Source: Rebecca billardiae RCC1528 (Eukaryota; Haptophyta). Taken from it: DNA of 64,000 nt. The notes beneath the pieces were generated by a model that was given only the letters and a program-made list of their open reading frames with translations, made no database searches and was not told the origin of the DNA. The stretch lies in NCBI GenBank assembly GCA_965240325.2, contig OZ251232.1:496001-560000 (forward strand), written 5' to 3'. Shown piece after piece: positions 39,464 to 50,184 of this stretch. Each line of letters opens with the position of its first letter. Positions within the stretch are counted from its first letter, which is position 1. Made by a program: the position numbers and the translations under genes.

Positions 39464-41076
39464 GGCCCGCGGTGCAGGGCGGAGCGCGCAGCGTGGAGCC
39501 CGCACCAGCGGGCCCGAACCACGTTTCAAAAAGATCTTTGATCAAGAAAAAAGGGACGGGGGGCGATTTTTAGGGCTGGCGGAGACCGAGTTTCGAGTTT
39601 TTGAGATCGCATAGAGAGGTCTATTAGGCCGAAAATAACCGCGTCCAGCTGATTCCCTTAAGTAAAGTGCGATCTGGACGTCAGCTGGACGTGACATTAG
39701 TGTAACGGTTCGTTACGAGCGCGATTTTGTGGGTAGACTCTCGTTCATGTGTGATAGTTTGCCTCCGCCTTGATGAATATGAACTTGGCTTCGCGGCGGT
39801 TGGTATCTAGAGTCTAAAACCCGCAAGCCTTATTGAAAATACCCGCGCAGCTATTCGTTGCCAGCCCATTCCATAGTCACTGACTTACCGAGCTGGCGAG
39901 CTCAAAACCTGCCGCCGTCGCAAGCACGTGACGCGCAGGTTCCTTCGGGGTGGCGAGCGAGCCGCGACGACTCTTGGTCCAAGCCTCCAAGGGGGCGCTC
40001 GATGGGCAGGTGCGCGTGGCAAGTGCCGAGTGGCGCCTGGAGCGCGCGTCTGCGGCGGGTCCCGACGGCCGTCGACATCGCGTTCGTGCCCGCTCACTAG
40101 TCACTCCGCACGCCCCTGCCGCGCCCTGTCGATGCCTGCGCGGCCGGCCGGCGCGCGGCCGCGCCGCCGCCGCCGCAGCCGCCGCCCTGTGTTCGGGCTC
40201 TCGCAAGCTCGGGGGCAGCGGCGCATGATGCCGGACTGATCGATCTCTGAGTCTCCGACTTCACCACACGCCCCCCTTGCCATGCCTCTCCGCCAGGGTC
40301 TCCCAGAACTCTTCTTCAGAGCAGGCGCAAGTCGAACTCGGAACTGGCCGCGGCCCCGCGCGCCGTCGGCTCCCCGTGGCTGTCAGCTCCGCGTGGCCTG
40401 GGCGCCTGGCGTGCCCAGAGCTGGCCGTGCCTCTGCGACGCGTGCCGAGCCTGACCGAGGTGTGTCACCCCGTGCACGCGCGGCGCGCGCAAGCACCGGT
40501 GCTGCATGGCTGCTCGCACCGTGCTCCCTCGGGCTCGCGGTCAGTCAGCTCGGCCGCGTGGTGCCTGGTGTGCACGTAGAGTCGCGCTCATGCGTCGCTC
40601 ACGCCTCGCGCCCGCCTGTCGGCCGTCGCGCAGGCGCGCAGGTCGAACCCTACTGACCTGCAGATCATCTACTCCTGCGCTGCTGGCGTCGCGGCGACGA
40701 CGGTCAGCGGCAGGCCCGAACGAACGGTCGAATCCGCGCGGTCCCGCGCCGTCCGGCTCCCTGGCTGTCAGTCAGCTCCGCCGGTGGCCTGGCGTGCAAC
40801 AGTCGCGCTCGTGCGTCGATCACGCCGAGTCGCATCCGCCTGTCGGCCGTCGCGCACGCGCAGGGGGTCAGGTAAGGGCCGTCTGTGATGAGGGCAGCTC
40901 GGCCGACGACCGACATCCACACTCGGCGCACGCCGGCGGCGGCGCGGCGCTGGGGCGGCGCGCCGCTGGATGGAGTCTAGTTACACGTGTACGGGACGAC
41001 TGCGACGGAGGGTGCACCGCCACCGCGGGCCCCGAACTACGTTCGTTCTACGGAAAAGGACCGCGGAACGCGGTCA
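39464..41076. mobile_element. 1.6-kb insertion, member 2 of the shared-ends family
   Basis: The left ~140 bp (GGCCCGCGGTGCAGGGCGG, later AAAAAGATCTTTGATCAA and GGGACGGGGGGCGATTTT) and right ~75 bp (GACGGAGGGTGCACCG, GGGCCCCGAACTACGTTCG, GGACCGCGGAACGCGGTCA) match the ends of 24339-26715. The right end has the same ACCGCG-GAA-CGCGGT hairpin. The flanks are AT-rich (TATAAT on the left, TATATATA on the right) but a perfect duplication is not clear. The interior differs from member 1: an AT-rich left part then GC-rich sequence (about 39890-40980) without a recognised gene, including partial duplications of roughly 80-100 bp words near 40350, 40530 and 40740. Confidence 0.7.
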
Positions 41077-41313
41077 TATATATATGTATATGTATATATA
41101 CATATATAATTTATTAACTAACTAGTCCGCGTGAGCCGCCAATTCAGATTAGTGAGTAGTAGCAGGGTAACCGCTAGCGGCTAGGGCTGGAGCCGCTGAA
41201 TGGCGCTTCGGCCGCCAGTCTGATCACCCGGACGGCCCGCCATTAATAATAATAGGAGCGCGTCGTGCCCTGAAATAAGAATACGTCATTGATGGACGAG
41301 CATATCCATCAGA
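41077..41313. other. AT-rich spacer with (TA)n run
   Basis: Starts with an alternating TATATATGTATATG-type tract (41077-41110) and AT-rich sequence to the 3' end of the next minus-strand gene. No gene. Confidence 0.6.
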
Positions 41314-42507
41314 TCAATCATGCGCACGTGCATCGACAGGGACAATCCGCGGCTTGCAGCCAGTCTCGATGAGCACGGCATTCTCGGCGAGATTGACGGT
41401 CGGGCAGATATGGCGTGGGCACAGTAGCAGCGGCTCGTCCAGCTCGAGTAGCGGCTTGGACTCTGACACTGCGCCTGCCCGTGCGCGCCCGCCCTCCGCG
41501 CCCGCCGCGCGCGTGAGAGGGAGGTGTTCTTCTGACGGCGTGAGCGCGAGGAGGTCCGGGCGGCCGAGGACGTGCACGCACGGATCGCCCACCTCGGCAG
41601 CGAGGGACTTGGATCCAGCATCGCACGTGGCGCGCGCAGGCGCCGGGCGCGAGACCACGCGCGCCAGCACGAGCGCCGCGGGCCGCAAGTCGAGCTCCTC
41701 GCTCGTCTGCTCGAGCGTGCGGCCGTCCGTGAAGACGACAGTGCCGGGCGAGACCGCGTGTGCGCGCCCGCGGAAGCCCGCAAAGCTGAGCGCGCCTTCG
41801 AAGGTGGGCGTGCCTGACGTGACGAGGAGCGGCGGGCGTTGAAGAGGCAGGCGGTCGATCAGCTCGCAGAACGCCGCGTAGTTCCCCTCCACCGGCCCGT
41901 GGCCATCGTAGAAGTGCAGGCCGTGCAGCCGCTCACCGGCGGCGCGCACCGCGGCGTGCACTCGCTCGGTGTCGTGAAGCTCGCAGCCGGTGCGGTTGTA
42001 CGCGCCGGCGCCGTCCGCGGCGTCGGGCGGGCCGGGTGGGTTCAGGTCGAGGAAGAGCCGCAGTGACTCCGGCGCTCGGCGGGCCGAGAGCTCGTCCTCG
42101 ATGAGGACTGACACGATGCTGCGGCCGCCGCGCGCCCGGTGCGCGCACACAACGTCTGCGAGCGCGAGCAGGTTGGGCTTCGAGAGCGGGTGGGCGACGA
42201 GGAGATCGACGGGGCGCGTGAGGCTCTCCTCCCGCTCGACGAGGTCGAGGAGCGTGCGGGCCTCGCGCACCGTCGCGCACTTGAACGAGTGCACGCCCGC
42301 GCGGAGCAGCTCACGCCACACAGGCGCCAGCTTGGTCGTCTTCAGGTGAGGCCGCCACCTGTCGGCCGTGCCGACGGCCTGGAGCATGCGAGAAACGTTG
42401 TGACGGACCACGTCCATGTACACCAGCAAGCTGGGGGTCGGGAGGCGATCGAGCAGCGCTGGAGGCAGCTGCGCCCAATACGACGCGGCACTCGCGAGGC
42501 GCGCCAT
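41314..42507 (-). CDS. PLP enzyme, D-threonine aldolase / D-serine dehydratase-like
   Basis: A 397-residue single-exon protein from ATG 42507. It has the fold-type III (alanine racemase-like) barrel: TPSLLVYMDVVRHNVSRM, then RPHLKTTKLAPV with the expected PLP Schiff-base lysine (K56), and LHFYDGHGPVEGNY plus LVTSGTPTFEGAL further on. The C-terminal beta domain carries CPRHICPTVNLAENA; the H366-x-C368 pair corresponds to the zinc ligands in D-serine dehydratase (DSD1) and D-threonine aldolase. The enzyme likely cleaves or dehydrates a D-beta-hydroxy amino acid with PLP and a divalent metal. Which reaction it performs cannot be told. No targeting peptide is obvious, so a cytosolic location is likely. 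Confidence 0.88.
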   Translation of the reverse strand: MARLASAASYWAQLPPALLDRLPTPSLLVYMDVVRHNVSRMLQAVGTADRWRPHLKTTKLAPVWRELLRAGVHSFKCATVREARTLLDLVEREESLTRPVDLLVAHPLSKPNLLALADVVCAHRARGGRSIVSVLIEDELSARRAPESLRLFLDLNPPGPPDAADGAGAYNRTGCELHDTERVHAAVRAAGERLHGLHFYDGHGPVEGNYAAFCELIDRLPLQRPPLLVTSGTPTFEGALSFAGFRGRAHAVSPGTVVFTDGRTLEQTSEELDLRPAALVLARVVSRPAPARATCDAGSKSLAAEVGDPCVHVLGRPDLLALTPSEEHLPLTRAAGAEGGRARAGAVSESKPLLELDEPLLLCPRHICPTVNLAENAVLIETGCKPRIVPVDARAHD

Positions 42508-42677
42508 CGCTCCGTCGATGGGGACGAGAATTATGGTAGGACGCGAAAACGTTACGATATCCCGCCATCCGACCTAGTAACGGCATTGCTGAGCAATATA
42601 GTGTCGTTCCGACTACTCAGTATGAGAATACGTACTCACCCAGCAGGCGCGGCTTGACGGTGCCGGTGCCGGTGGCA
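42508..42677. promoter_or_regulatory. Shared divergent promoter region (170 bp)
   Basis: 170 bp lie between the ATGs of the PLP enzyme (minus) and the 1075-residue protein (plus). It is AT-richer than either gene. Confidence 0.5.
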
Positions 42678-45600
42678 ATGAACGAGGGCGCACCGCCGCG
42701 CGCCCAGCCGGCCTACATCGTGCGAGGGCACCGCGCGCGGCGCGCCAGTGCGCCCATCGGCATCGACGCGCTCGCCGAGGCGCACGCGCTCCTGCTCAAG
42801 GCGCGCAAGGAGGAGGCTGAGCTGCTCGCTCAGCCGCTGCCGCCGCTGCCCAAGCTGAAGCAGCCGCTGCCGTCCGAGGCCACCGCCGCGCCAAAGCGCA
42901 GGGCGTCGTTTGCAGCGGGATTACCCGGCGCTGGAGCGGGTACTGGGCATCGGCGCCCACCAGGCGCGGACCGCCGCCGATTCAGCGTGCAGGGTAGCGG
43001 GGCTGCGGCGGCTGCGGCGGCGGCAGCGGCGGCGGCCGCGAGCGCGCGGGCCGGCAGAGGCGTCGCGCTCGGCCGAGACGGTGGGCGCAGCACCGACGCG
43101 GGCGAGGCGTCGGGTGGCGTCAACGGCATCGCCGCCGCTCTCGCCGCCGCCGCCGCCCCCGCGCCCGAGCCGCCGCCGCCGGCCCCTCTGCAGCGCGGCC
43201 CGTCCAGCTCGTCCAGCCAGCGCCGCCCTCCGCTCGTGCGGCAGCAGTCGAGCAGCGGCTCGCTGCTGCGGCGCACGTCGTTCAGCAACACGGCGAAGGC
43301 GTCGGCGGCGATCCGCTCGCTCGTGGCCGAGCGCGAGCGCGTCTTCTCGGACAAGCACGTCGAGCAGCCCGTCCTCGGCGCCGACCTCTTCGACTTTGAG
43401 GCCGAGGCGGCGGGCGGCGCGCGCTCGCTCCGTCTGGCGTACCACGAGCATGGCTCTGCGCTCGAGGCGGCGCGCGACCTGGACAAGCGCGCCGCGCTGC
43501 TCAAGCGGCCGGGCGTGCTGCGCGCGATCGCGCGGTACTGGCAGGTCGCCGGGCTGGGCGAGGACGACCGCATGCCGCGGCAGGTCTACCTCACCATCAT
43601 GACGCGCGCGGCGCGCGCGCTCGGCGTGGTGGGCTCCGGGACGTCTGCGATGGCTGACGCGGTCGAGCTGGCGATGGCGGACTGGGCGCGGGACACGCGC
43701 GCGCTGGACGACGGCGGCAGGTCGGGGATGCCGCTGCACGCCTTCACCGCCAGCATCTTCGAGCTCGCCGACACGTGGACCGAGGGCTCCGACGAGACCG
43801 TGCTGACGATCTTCCTGGGGAAGCTCTTCCGCCGCATCACGCGCGTGATCGGCCGTGCGCGCGTGCGGCGGGAGAAGTTCGAGCACGCGGCGGAGGACGC
43901 GGGCGCGGCGGTGGAGGACGCGACGGCGCGGCTGGAGGAGCTGCGCGAGCTCGCGAGCGCGCCGCGCGCCTTCCGCACCCTGCAGGCCGTGCGCAGGCCG
44001 AGGGCGAGCACGGCGCCCGCGCCGCGCGCCGCCCCCGGCTCCGCGCGCGGCCGCGCCGCTGCCTCCGAGGAGGCAGACACGTTCTACATGGCGGAGGGGC
44101 TGGGCGGGCGGCGGGCGCTGCAGCCGGGGCACGTGCGGCTGGTGGTGGAGGGCGCGGAGCGCGAGGGCTCGGTGTCGACCGAGCGCCCGGAGCCCTGGGC
44201 CGAAGCAGCGAGCAGCAGCGCGGCCGCAGCCTCGCAGCCGCGCGCGCTGGCAGAGCGGCTGCCCGCTGCCCCCGCCCCTGCCACCGCTGGCCCCGACGCG
44301 GCTGAGCCCGAGCCAACGGGCGCTCGGCCCTCCGCGCAGCAGGGGCAGGACGACCCCGCCGCCGTGCCCTCAGGCGCGCAGGAGCTGCTGCGCGCGCTCG
44401 AGCTCGCGACTCGGCGCGCGCTCGCGATGAGCGCGAGCGCGCCCGCGCACGGCGGCAGCCGCGCCGCCGGCCTGCCCGCTGTGAGCAGCTCGCAGCTGAG
44501 TGCGCTGCTGGACGCGGCGGAGGCGGCCGGGCTCGAGGAGAGCGCGGACGTGGCGGACGCCGCGGACGCGCTCACGCGGCTGCTGGCGCTCGAGGCCGTG
44601 CGCGCCGCCGCGAGGGCGGTCGAGGCGGAGCGCTCGAGCGTGCACGCCGCCGCCATGCCCCCCTCGGTGGCAGGCGCGCAGCTCGAGGCGGCGCTCGCTG
44701 TCACGCAGCAGCTCGACTCGGCGCTGGGGATGGGGGAGGAGGCGGAGGACGCCGCGGATGCCGCCGCAGCCGACGCAGACGCTCGCGCCACGCGCGCGCT
44801 GCTCGCGCTGGACCAGCTCACCGACGCCGGCCCGCCGCTGGTCGCGCACGAGCGCGCGCAGCGCGCGTATGCGCGCGGCCGCGCGGCGCGGGGCGCGAGG
44901 CTGGGCGTCGAGCCGCGCGCCGTCCGCACCCGGCGGCGGTCGACGGACGGCGCGCTGCCGACGCAGTACCGCCCGCCGCCGCCGCGCGAGCGCCACCCGC
45001 CGCCGCCGCTCCCGCCGCCGCCAGCGGAGCCGGCCGAGCCGCCGCCGCCCGACGCGCTCTTGTCGGTCTCACTGACGCCGCTGGAGCCGTGGGCGGCGGC
45101 AGAAGACGTGCTGCCTCCGCCCTCGCCGCTGCAGCCGCCGCCGGCGTTCCGGCTGTCCGGCGCGGAGGAGGGAGGGGGGGAGGAGGACGACTCCCCCCGC
45201 GAGCCCTCGGGCTGGCCCTCGCCGCGCGGGCCGGACGAGCCCGAGCCCATGTTCGTCGACCCCGACCTGCTCGCCCTTGCTAACGCCTCGCCCGAGGAGA
45301 TCTGTGCGGAGCCGGGCGCGTGGGAGATGGCGGCGGGGCTGCACGAGGGCGCGGGGTTTGACACGGTGCACACGCACGTGCGCGCGGCGGGGCAGCGCGT
45401 GCGCGGCGCGCGGCACCACTCGCCGCGCGCGCTCCGCCACGCGCCGCCGCTGCCCGCGGGCTCGCTCTCGCGCACGGCGCCGCCCAGGTTCAACTGGGCG
45501 CCGCTGGACGCAGCCGCGCGCGCGCCGCGCGCCGAGCGCGAGCAGGACGCGGGCGGCGCGGCTCCCAGGCTGCCGCGCTCGCCAACGCGGCTCAGCCCGC

Positions 45601-45905
45601 TGCCCAGGGTGCGCGCGTCGGTAGCCACGGGCGGGAAGCGCGGCAGCGCGGGCGGCGGCGGCGGCGGCGGCGGCGCGCGCAGGCTGGCCGGCGCCGAGCA
45701 GATCCCGGACGACGTCGCCGCGTGGAATGAGCGGCTGCACGTCGCGCGCCATCGGCCGCACCACGCGCACGGCCACCTGAAGCACGAGCTCGAGCCGGTG
45801 GCACGGCGGCAGCACCATCACCATCAGCACAGCCCAGTGCCTCGCCCCGCCACGCCCAGCTTGTCGGCAGGGCCCACGGCCGACCGAGGCTGGCGCACGC
45901 TGTAG
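42678..45905 (+). CDS. Unrecognised 1075-residue protein with one conserved-looking helical domain
   Basis: Single frame from ATG 42678 (MNEGAPPRAQPAYIVRGH). Poly-Ala and Ser/Pro-rich regions surround a compact helical region at about residues 195-400: IRSLVAERERVFSDKH, DLDKRAALLKRPGVLRAIARYW, RQVYLTIMTRAARALGV, and MPLHAFTASIFELADTWTEG followed by VLTIFLGKLFRRI. The last part resembles an EF-hand-like helical pair without Ca2+ ligands, as in several flagellar or cortical protist proteins; this is a weak resemblance. The rest holds Ala/Glu-rich helices (about 570-730), poly-Pro/Glu linkers and a His-rich C-terminus (RHRPHHAHGHLKH, RRQHHHHQH). I do not recognise the family. Confidence 0.6.
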   Translation: MNEGAPPRAQPAYIVRGHRARRASAPIGIDALAEAHALLLKARKEEAELLAQPLPPLPKLKQPLPSEATAAPKRRASFAAGLPGAGAGTGHRRPPGADRRRFSVQGSGAAAAAAAAAAAAASARAGRGVALGRDGGRSTDAGEASGGVNGIAAALAAAAAPAPEPPPPAPLQRGPSSSSSQRRPPLVRQQSSSGSLLRRTSFSNTAKASAAIRSLVAERERVFSDKHVEQPVLGADLFDFEAEAAGGARSLRLAYHEHGSALEAARDLDKRAALLKRPGVLRAIARYWQVAGLGEDDRMPRQVYLTIMTRAARALGVVGSGTSAMADAVELAMADWARDTRALDDGGRSGMPLHAFTASIFELADTWTEGSDETVLTIFLGKLFRRITRVIGRARVRREKFEHAAEDAGAAVEDATARLEELRELASAPRAFRTLQAVRRPRASTAPAPRAAPGSARGRAAASEEADTFYMAEGLGGRRALQPGHVRLVVEGAEREGSVSTERPEPWAEAASSSAAAASQPRALAERLPAAPAPATAGPDAAEPEPTGARPSAQQGQDDPAAVPSGAQELLRALELATRRALAMSASAPAHGGSRAAGLPAVSSSQLSALLDAAEAAGLEESADVADAADALTRLLALEAVRAAARAVEAERSSVHAAAMPPSVAGAQLEAALAVTQQLDSALGMGEEAEDAADAAAADADARATRALLALDQLTDAGPPLVAHERAQRAYARGRAARGARLGVEPRAVRTRRRSTDGALPTQYRPPPPRERHPPPPLPPPPAEPAEPPPPDALLSVSLTPLEPWAAAEDVLPPPSPLQPPPAFRLSGAEEGGGEEDDSPREPSGWPSPRGPDEPEPMFVDPDLLALANASPEEICAEPGAWEMAAGLHEGAGFDTVHTHVRAAGQRVRGARHHSPRALRHAPPLPAGSLSRTAPPRFNWAPLDAAARAPRAEREQDAGGAAPRLPRSPTRLSPLPRVRASVATGGKRGSAGGGGGGGGARRLAGAEQIPDDVAAWNERLHVARHRPHHAHGHLKHELEPVARRQHHHHQHSPVPRPATPSLSAGPTADRGWRTL

Positions 45906-45982
45906 CAGTCGCCGCATTACTGACGGGCCATAAGAGCGAACGGTAAGCCCGTGATGCTGCTATCTATACTATATATCTTTTA

Positions 45983-46041
<59 letters not shown>

Positions 46042-46283
46042 TATAAAATATAAATAATGCATAGCTTATATATATAGTTATCATGTCGTCGCGTTGATGT
46101 TGACTTGACGATGCGCTGCTGCTGCTGCTCGGCTCAGTATGATGATCCGCTGTAGTCCGGTCGCGTAGTAAGTAGAGAGAGAGAGAGACGAGACACGAGT
46201 AAGAGCTAGATCGAGGACGTGATCAGATGAGTAAGTATTATCGCCAGAGAGATCGAGAGATCGAGAGATCGAGAGATCGAGAG

Positions 46284-46339
<56 letters not shown>

Positions 46340-46525
46340 CGAGAGAGAGAGCCAGAGAGAGAGAGTACGTATCTATCATATATCGCGCGTCATAGCAGTG
46401 GCGGTCTGTTTTTAATTTCCCCTTTATTATAATAACGGGCTCCGGGTGATCGACGGTGTGACTGACCAGTAGTATAGCAAATCACATCGTCATTGACATC
46501 ACCATCAGCATCAGCAGCAGCATCG
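45906..46525. other. Spacer between convergent genes with complementary CT and GA tracts
   Basis: Contains an uninterrupted (TC)n tract at 45987-46039, an AT-rich centre, (GATCGAGA)5 at 46251-46290 and a (GA)n tract to 46333. The tracts are complementary on the same strand. No gene. Confidence 0.8.
46251..46333. repeat. (GATCGAGA)5 followed by (GA)n
   Basis: Five perfect 8-bp units run into an uninterrupted GA dinucleotide tract, suggesting the dinucleotide tract arose from, or expanded next to, the octamer. Confidence 0.95.
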
Positions 46526-49500
46526 TTACCATGGCGGGGCCGTCACTGTCGCGGACGCGCCCAGGTCGAAGCGGTTCTTCTTGCCTGACTGGAGCGCCCA
46601 CTTCGAAGGGTCGCTCACACGCGCGAGCACCTCCGCCCTCGTCCCACCCAGCCCGTGCGTTGCAAAGTCGAAGAGGCCGTTGTCGTTGTCTCCGAGCACG
46701 ACCGCGCTGTAGCCCAGCGACAGCGAGGCGGGCAGCGCGCCCGACGCGGGGTTGTTGCTGCGTGCGTCGACAGAGAAGCCCCCGGGGCTGTTCGAGACGG
46801 CGTACACAAACTTCGGCGCGGCGGCGCTGCCCTTGTAGATGTAGAAGGGCTCGTTCTCGAGCTTCATCCATGCCGGCACGCTGAACAGCACCAGCGTGCC
46901 CGCGGCAAGCGGCGCAGCTGTGGTCCATGTGAGCGTGCCGTCCTTGCGCGCTCCGGCAAACACGCCGTCCGAGCGCCAGCCCTCGTCGCTCACGTAGTAC
47001 GTCGTGCCGGCGGGGATGTCGGCGGTGGCGAGCAGCAGCAGCTCGTCCGGGTCGGCCGTGTTGAAGCCGATCACGGCGAGCTCGCCCTCTGGCCCCACGG
47101 GTGGCGGCGAGGGCGGCGGTGGCGGGCTGGGCGACGGGCTCGGCGGCGGCGAGGGTGGCGGAGGCTGCGGTGGCGCGGATGGCGGAGCGCTCGGCGGCGG
47201 CGGGCTGGGCGACGGGCTCGGCGGCGGAGATGATGGCGGGGCGGACGGCGGCGCCGACGGCGGAGTGCTCGGCGTCGGCGGGCTGGGCGACGGACTTGGC
47301 GGAGGTGGTGACGGCGGTGCGGACGGTGGCGCCGACGGCGGAGCGCTCGGCGGTGGCGGGCTGGGCGACGGGCTCGGCGGCGGCGAGGGCGGCGGAGGCC
47401 GCGGTGGCGCGGATGGCGGAGCGCTCGGCGGCGGCGGGCTGGGCGACGGACTTGGCGGCGGTGGCGACGGCGGTGCGGACGGTGGCGCCGACGGCGGAGC
47501 GCTCGGCGGTGGCGGGCTGGGCGACGGACTTGGCGGAGGTGGTGACGGCGGTGCGGACGGTGGCGCCGACGGCGGAGCGCTCGGCGGTGGCGGGCTGGGC
47601 GACGGGCTCGGCGGCGGCGAGGGCGGCGGAGGCCGCGGTGGCGCGGATGGCGGAGCGCTCGGCGGCGGCGGGCTGGGCGACGGGCTTGGCGGCGGTGACG
47701 ACGGCGGTGCGGACGGTGGCGCGGACGGCGGAGCGCTCGGCAGGGGTGGGCTCGGCGAGGGCGACGGCGACGGCGGCGGCGGGCTCGGCAGCGACGGCGG
47801 CGGGCTCGGTGGGCTCCGATCGACGCGCAGCCGCACGGGCACCGTCGTCGCCGCGGAAGGCACGTTGGCGAGCAGCGTGACCGTCGCCAGCGAGCCCGTG
47901 CCGAACGCGAACGTGCTGCCCGAGCTGCTCAGCTTAGCGTGGTGCACGGCGCGCGTGTTGCCGTCGTCGCGCTGGCTGACCTGCACGACGCCGCACCAGC
48001 CGCCCGCGCTGCGCCAGTCGTACCCGGTGCACGCGCGGTAGCTGACAAACCACGAGCGCAGGCCGTCGTGCACCTCGGCGCCCCACACGGCGCCCGCCGG
48101 CAGCGTGGCCAGGTTCGCGTCGGCGAGGTCGAGATCGACCGTTGTGTCGAGCTGGTTGCCGTCCGCGTCCGTGTTCACGTGCATCGAGCTGGGCAGCCCG
48201 GGCAGCCAGTGGAACATCATGCGGTGCGCCATGCTGATCGTGCTCGTCACGTCCGAGAGCGCAAAGCCCATCACGTTCGACCGGTCGCCGTACTCCGAGC
48301 CGCCCACGATGCCGCCGTGGTGGAAGCCGATGTTGTGCCCGAGCTCGTGCGTCACGATGGTCGGCATGTTCTCGCGCACGCCTGCGCGCAACGCACCAGT
48401 GGCGCGGGGCGCGGGCGAGATGAGCGCTGCTGCGGCGTGCGCGCGCAGCCGTCGCGCGCGCTGCCACCTCGGCAGGGCACGCACCGGATGCGGGGCACGC
48501 GGCCGTGATGGTGTACTTGCCCGGCAGGTTGCCCTGGCCGATGTAGCAGTGGCTCGGGATGAACGCCGCGACGTGCTGGAACGTGCGGTAGTCGTACGTG
48601 CCGTCCGCGTCCAGCGCCGCGCGGATCGCGTTCCAGATGGACGACCACGAGCAGAAGTCGTCCGGCCAGCCCGTGACGAGGTTGAGGTAGATCTCCGCGC
48701 TCGCGCCGGTGTCGATGCTCACGGCGCCACGCGACAGCGAGGCAAGCGCGTCGCGAGCCTGCAGGGCGTCAGGGCGTGGGGGCAGCGGCAGGTGCTGAGC
48801 GCGGAGCGTGCTGGGCGGGCGAGGGCTGCGGGCGGCTCGCGCGTGGGCGCACGCGCGCGCGCGCATGCGCCGCGGCGCCGCCGTCCGTACGTTGTATGAA
48901 CACGTGCCGTCGGCCAAGTCGCGGCACTCGGAGCGCGATGCCCAGGGCGAGGCGCCGATGGTGAAGCGCACGCCGTCCGGGTCGCCGTACATCAGCTTGC
49001 TGATCTCGCCCACCGTGCAGTCCTTGCCGCTTGGCCACGTACGCACCACGCCGCCCACGGCCTGCGACGAGCCGACGATCACGGTGAGCACCGAGCGCGG
49101 GCCGTGGTAGGAGGTGCGGTCAAGGAAGCGCGCGCCGCCGGTGGCGCTCTGCAGTGCGCGACGGTCGCCCGTGCCGAAGCCTTTGCCCTTGCCCTTGCCG
49201 CCCGCGTTGCCGGGGTGCTCGATGAAGATCGGGTGCAGCGCCTCGTGCTCGCCAAACGCGCCGCGCGCGCCGCGCCGCAGCTGCCCAGGGGGCACGTCCC
49301 GCGCGTGGGCGACCGTGGCGTCGAAGTCGACCGTGACGACCTCGCCCGAGTCCATGTCGCCGAGCTCGTCCACGATCTCGCCGTACAGCACCTTGCACCG
49401 ATCCGAGGTGCCGTCGTCCTCGTCAAGCGGGCAGCAGAGCCACGCGGGCGACGCCTCGACAAAGCCGCCGTCGATGGAGTAGTCGACCTCGCCCATGTCG

Positions 49501-49613
49501 ATGGCGATCTTGCGCAGGATGCACTCCTCGGCACCGCCCGAGGGCAGGACCGGGAGCGCGTGGACGCCCGCGGCGGCGCCGAGGACGAGAGCGGCGAGCG
49601 TCGTGCGCGGCAT
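46526..49613 (-). CDS. Secreted M11-type (gametolysin-like) metalloprotease, copy 1
   Basis: Exons (transcript order) 49613-48891, 48758-48485 and 48381-46526, with 132- and 103-nt introns, give 950 residues. A signal peptide (MPRTTLAALVLGAAAGVHAL) and propeptide-like region precede the zinc site THELGHNIGFHHGG (HExxHxxGxxH, about 344-354), followed by a likely Met-turn (SNVMGFALSD), as in gametolysin and other metzincins. A long Ser/Pro linker with internal PSAPPSAPP/PSPSPSPP units (about 465-730) leads to a C-terminal beta domain (GELAVIGFNTADPDELLLLA, AGTTYYVSDEGW) like extracellular lamin-tail-type modules. Gametolysins digest Hyp-rich cell walls; a role in matrix remodelling is inferred. 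Almost identical to the gene at 53953-56662, with a linker about 124 residues longer and a C-terminus ending APPW. Confidence 0.88.
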
Positions 49614-50184
49614 CGTGTAGCCCGAGGTGAACGAACGACGAGATGACGCGGCGGAACGATGCAGTCGTTCGGAGGTGCAAGGTGGACAGGTGGAGTGCCC
49701 CCTTACTGGCGCGCCAGTACAAGCTCATGGCTGAGCCTTGCCGTCTGATTGGCTGGTTGAGTCTGAAATAGGGTTCGCCAGCCAACCACATGCCGCGAGG
49801 AACTTGCCTCGAGCATATCACAGGTATGAAGAAAGGTAAGATTGATACGGCAGACGATCTCGAGATCAGACTTGCCGTTGTGCGGAACTTGCCTCTCGCC
49901 GATCCGGGATTTCGGGGCCGCACACGAAAAAGCACGTTGTCCGAGAATTCGAGAAATCGGTTCTGAGGGCACGATGGAGGCTGCCACCGCGTCGGTTTCG
50001 ACCAAGGAGACCAGCTGTTCAGGTGGTGTGTGTCGCGGTGAGCGCCAGCTCCCAGTGCCTCGAGCGCCCGTTGCGGCTGCGCGCTCTCGGCGGGATCGCT
50101 GACGCGCGCGGTGCCCGTGCGCGTCCCACCCCTTGGCCTGCCCGCAGTGCTCGCAGCCGGCCACACAGCCGCCTACGGGCGACG
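49614..50184. promoter_or_regulatory. Divergent spacer between M11 copy 1 and DPY-30/GAF gene
   Basis: 571 bp between opposite-strand ATGs. It has a somewhat lower GC content near 49740-49960 and no recognised gene. Sequence upstream of M11 copy 1 is unrelated to that upstream of copy 2. Confidence 0.45.

Noticed and set aside
40640-40665. tRNA T arm (GGTTCGACC on the minus strand)
   Set aside because: Stem pairing around the loop fails and no acceptor or D arm is present.
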